NCBI GenBank assembly: GCA_022747635.1
Contig: JAKTNV010000005.1
Location: 33,391,792-33,455,791, forward strand
DNA from: Hetaerina americana
Lineage: Eukaryota > Arthropoda > Insecta > Odonata > Calopterygidae
Direction: 5' to 3'
DNA: 64,000 nucleotides
Positions within the stretch are counted from its first letter, which is position 1. The number at the start of each line of letters is the position of its first letter. The notes below the pieces were generated by a model that saw only the letters and a list, made by a program, of their open reading frames with translations, was not told the DNA's origin and ran no database searches. The position numbers were made by a program, and so were the translations under genes. Shown piece after piece: positions 60,401-64,000 of the stretch.

Positions 60401-63400
60401 TGTACGAATGGGATAGCCACAGAAGCGGTAAAATTGTAGTGGCAAGATTTTTCGACTGAGTAGTGTGCGATAGGGTTTACTTAATCACTCGCTTTAAAAT
60501 ACATCTAAAGGAAAAATGAGATAAAAAATAATGGCCATTAAAACATAAACTTCGTGTTAAAACATTGCTAAATTTAAACAATTTTATTTGTGTGAAAATA
60601 ATCGTTAAGCAAAATAAACGCAGTGGTATTATATCTTTCTACAATAGAAACAGTATTAAAAAAAATTATCTATTTATTCTACAGGTATAAACATTCGATC
60701 ATCTCCTTTGACAAATTATACATATTCTCATGTGATATATTTTGATCCGTTATTAGCTTATTTTGCATAGAACCTGCAGTAGGGTTTACGTTATTTAACC
60801 CTTTTCAGCTTCTGTGTATAAATTTTATTTTTTCACTTACGGGATAATATTTCAGATTTAGTTGCTGTACTCTGCTCTGAAAGCCGTTCGAGGGACGCTA
60901 TCGATTATTTCGAACAAGTTGCTGCGACCGAACTAGCAAATAAAATTTCGTTGCTTCGAGCCTTTTAACAATATTTAATTCATTTAATTAGCAACGAATT
61001 GAATTAGACCGAGTAAATTACTTATAATTCATTTAATAAACTGCGTAAATACTTCCATAGGATTCTATTAGTGGAAGTAAAAAGAAAATAAAAAAAATAT
61101 GCTCGTTAGATGGGAGGAAACAATAGGTTTAAAAATGCTTGACGGAAAATGTTATGATATAGCTTGCAAAAAATTATGATATATTTCTATTGTTTAATTG
61201 GTACTTGCTGTCAATTGAACAATTGAATGGTTCAGCAGAACCAGGAGTTTACCCCAGTTTTTTATTTCTTCCAATTTGGATTTGTATGTACCAAGTCTTT
61301 AGGTTATGATAAAGCGCCGTCTCAGGGGTTAAAGATTGGTTTTAGCTGGCTGCAGCGGTGCTACCATTGAAAAAATGCTTTTGATAGTATTTCGCGCGTG
61401 TAGGCACGATGTAAGGTCGACTTTCTACCCACTATGGTCACGATCGAATTTCCAAGATGATTTGATTTAGTGTTTCATTCGATAAACATCAATCCGTCAC
61501 GAGACAGCTCCTGTGTGTGACTGAGACTCGATGGTGCATATCGTTAATGGCGCGATAATTCCGACATCGTTTCTTAAATGATGCATAATATCCTAAGAAC
61601 TCGGCCTACATCTCTCCATTAATGCTACACCTCGTTGAAAGTCGCTAGAAAAAAATGTACGCTCGAAATAATTCCACCAACCCTCGAGTGTGAAAATGGG
61701 CCGATCTACCCGAGCTTTGTGGCGCAGATAACTGTTTTGAGAGAGAGGGAGGGAATCGCATAAATACTCAACATGCTTCAGCTACTGTTAAAAATTTCTC
61801 CGAAGACCTCTTTTGTTGTAGACATGCGAACTGGAGCGATTTAACGCTGCTTTCTTAGCTTTCAGTGCTGGGTGAATGTTTTGTTGAGTGCCTTTATGTC
61901 TGAGGCCAGTTAGTGTTTAAACTCATTTCAATGGAAACAACACAATATCTATTCTGGGGGCGGGATTGACCTTTGAGACCGCCGGTGAGACTGTCACTCA
62001 CTGTGGTTACTGGGTAAGTCTTAAGGCAGGTTTAAATATACGGTTTTCTTACAATCATGGATAAGCATTCGACAAATAACCATTTCCTCACGTTCAAATT
62101 TAATGATATTCCAGTTCGCCAGACAAATTAATAGAAACATGGACTAAAAAAAGACCCTAAGAGATAGATATTACTGACTTACACAGGGCTGATTTTTGTT
62201 CACCGCTAACCCAAATTGGTGCGAATTTCTTCGATTCCAGATTCTGCATGACATATTTTTTCGAATGGTTTCAATAAATTTGATAACCACCCCAACGACG
62301 CCAGTTTCCACCCATCTCAACTGCTGATACGCGCATGTGATATTTTTGGGAACGATGGAAGGGAAATGACCTTTGTTTTTTCTCACCCTTAAACTTCCCG
62401 TCCAGAACGTCTTTGACGGAAATTTTCGACCAATACGTTTCGAGTGAAAAGGAATCTATTGTTGCCAAATTTTACGCCCCACAAACTCTTATCCAAAGAG
62501 CAGTATTTTAATTTATGGCAGACAGATCTTCTACGACTATGGTTAGTAGTAGGCTAGTGGTGGACATTTCAATAAATCGGTACGAATCGTTTACGAACGA
62601 TAAGTTTTGTAACTTGACGGCCATCTATTCCAGAGAACATGAAAGAGAGCTGCAGTCATCGCGCCAAATCTGGCAACCCTGTCGTGATCAGTGATCACTG
62701 TGGAGTCCTACCGCACACATCGGATCTCGACCCTTAGCGGAGCGTTCACTTCCTCACGCCGCCGACGTGAATTGTGTCTCCGATGCCTGAAAAATATCCC
62801 AGCTGTACCTATACGACGGAGTTCGAAGCCTCGGCTCAAAGATTTCCCGCTCCCCGACTAAACGGAATACACTACCATGCATTCAGTACTCGTCGCATGT
62901 GACTCAGTCCGTTGCACACATCCATTGGGTCACCGTGCCGTTCTCCGCGGCTCTACGGCTGATCGAACGTTAAATTCAACCCTGCGATAGATGAATGCGC
63001 ACACGCCTTGATAGCATACACGTACACGTTCCGAAATAACTTCCTCCTGAACTAGCAGTACTGAAAAAAGAAAACGTTGTCGACAGCACCAGCGACTTCC
63101 TTCCCGTCCTTGTTAGCTGAATACTTCTAAACAAGTCTGTGTTCACTATCAAATCCTTCCGCAATTATTTTTTTCAGGTTATATTCAATGCGTCGAATTT
63201 CTATCCATCTATCATATATTTCGATTCGCCAAAATTCATGATTTTGACTAACTTCATCTATATTTTTTCCATTTCATCACTACTGTTTTAACTGACTCCA
63301 ATAATTTTCTACATTTCTCGGAAACTTTACCATAGAATTACCCTAAGAAAAAATTATTGTGCTCACACAAAGTTGAGTGACATATTTGCTTGATATTTTG

Positions 63401-63879
63401 CCTTTATCGTCCAATTGAATTGGATTATTCTCACTCGTTTCCCTCATACATCCTGAGTGAGAAATTCCAGAAAATGTTTGTACCGTTATCCTTCTTAAAC
63501 TTTCTCCTATGTGAGGAAAACATAATATTGTTATAAAAAAGCAATTAAACAGTGCACTATTCCAGTGAAAAGTAAGTTACCACACGGATGCATAGTCGCA
63601 ACTACTAGGCAATCGTAATTGGTTCTCCTTGCGCTCATCTTCTCCTTAAAAAAGGATTGGTTTGATGGGTGGGCGTAGAGCTCACTCACTTCGGAGCCAT
63701 TTACTGTCATAAATTCATACATAAGGGTGGGACAAATTGAATGAATGCAAACTTAGCATTATAAAATTCGTCATACTCTATGGAAAGATTTTACCAAGTC
63801 GTCATGCAAACCAAAACCAACCATTTTAAAGGCGAATTTGAGTCGTGAGCTCACCTCTAAGGAACTAAGGTCTTCATAT
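60401..63879. other. Intergenic or intronic DNA without recognised genes
   Basis: AT-rich to about 62.5 kb, then a CpG-rich block at about 62.64-62.96 kb. Small ORFs at 62171-62468 and 62976-63164 (both -) have no family signature. No tRNA, rRNA, transposase or RT motif was found. Confidence 0.4.
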
Positions 63880-64000
63880 ACGACCCTTGAAATTCGCAAT
63901 TTCAGGGTAAGGGGACCAGCTCCCTTTCCTATGCCACTTTTTTCCAGGTGGGTCTAGCTAACGAAAAATCATACAACTTGGATGAAACTGAGGGACTAAA
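63880..64000 (-). mobile_element. Degenerate family 2 SINE at window edge
   Basis: Matches the inverted copy at 28838-28960 with many changes: cagggtaaggggaccagctc against cagggtaggggagccagttc, then ctttcctatgcc, and acgaaaaatcatacaacttgg against ccgaaaaattacatgcttgg. It runs off the end of the window. Confidence 0.65.

Overview
This is a piece of animal nuclear DNA, most likely from an insect. Genes are split by GT-AG introns, the background is AT-rich, long (TA)n microsatellites are common, and there are tRNA-derived SINEs, RTE/BovB-type LINEs and mariner transposons. Nothing bacterial (operons, Shine-Dalgarno sites, CRISPR) is visible. I could not fix the species.

Two host genes can be rebuilt from splice sites and reading phase. 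(1) On the + strand, four exons between 175 and 7500 encode the last 218 residues of a Tango6/TMCO7 (RTP1-family) homologue; the gene starts before the window. (2) On the - strand, seven exons between 37657 and 13498 join in phase into an apparently complete 494-residue type I membrane protein: signal peptide, FN3-like module, cysteine-containing ZP-N-like module with a polybasic insertion, one transmembrane helix, and an acidic Ser-rich cytoplasmic tail. I do not recognise this protein by name. The two genes converge tail to tail about 6 kb apart. The first intron of gene 2 is 17.4 kb and is filled with mobile DNA.

From 37.7 kb to 64 kb no host coding exon can be supported. What is recognisable there is mobile or repetitive: RTE-like LINE copies in both orientations, two CR1/L2-like LINE C-terminal fragments, mariner copies at 44.3-45.3 and 57.3-58.0 kb, SINEs, microsatellites, a near-perfect 49-bp-arm palindrome at 42.7 kb, and a 210-bp repeat shared between 34.8 and 50.8 kb. 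Several GC/CpG-rich patches (29.4, 46.2, 53.2, 62.8 kb) could be promoters or distant regulatory DNA but carry no recognisable protein.

The most noteworthy signals are: the unassigned FN3 + ZP-N-like receptor gene with a possible 6-nt alternative acceptor; a LINE family whose 3' ends share a small TACC/GGTA stem-loop, often followed by TAA-type repeats; miniature copies of that LINE made of its two ends only; a mariner copy that lost its catalytic domain but keeps an open DNA-binding reading frame; and repeated placement of (TA)n tracts at the borders of mobile elements.
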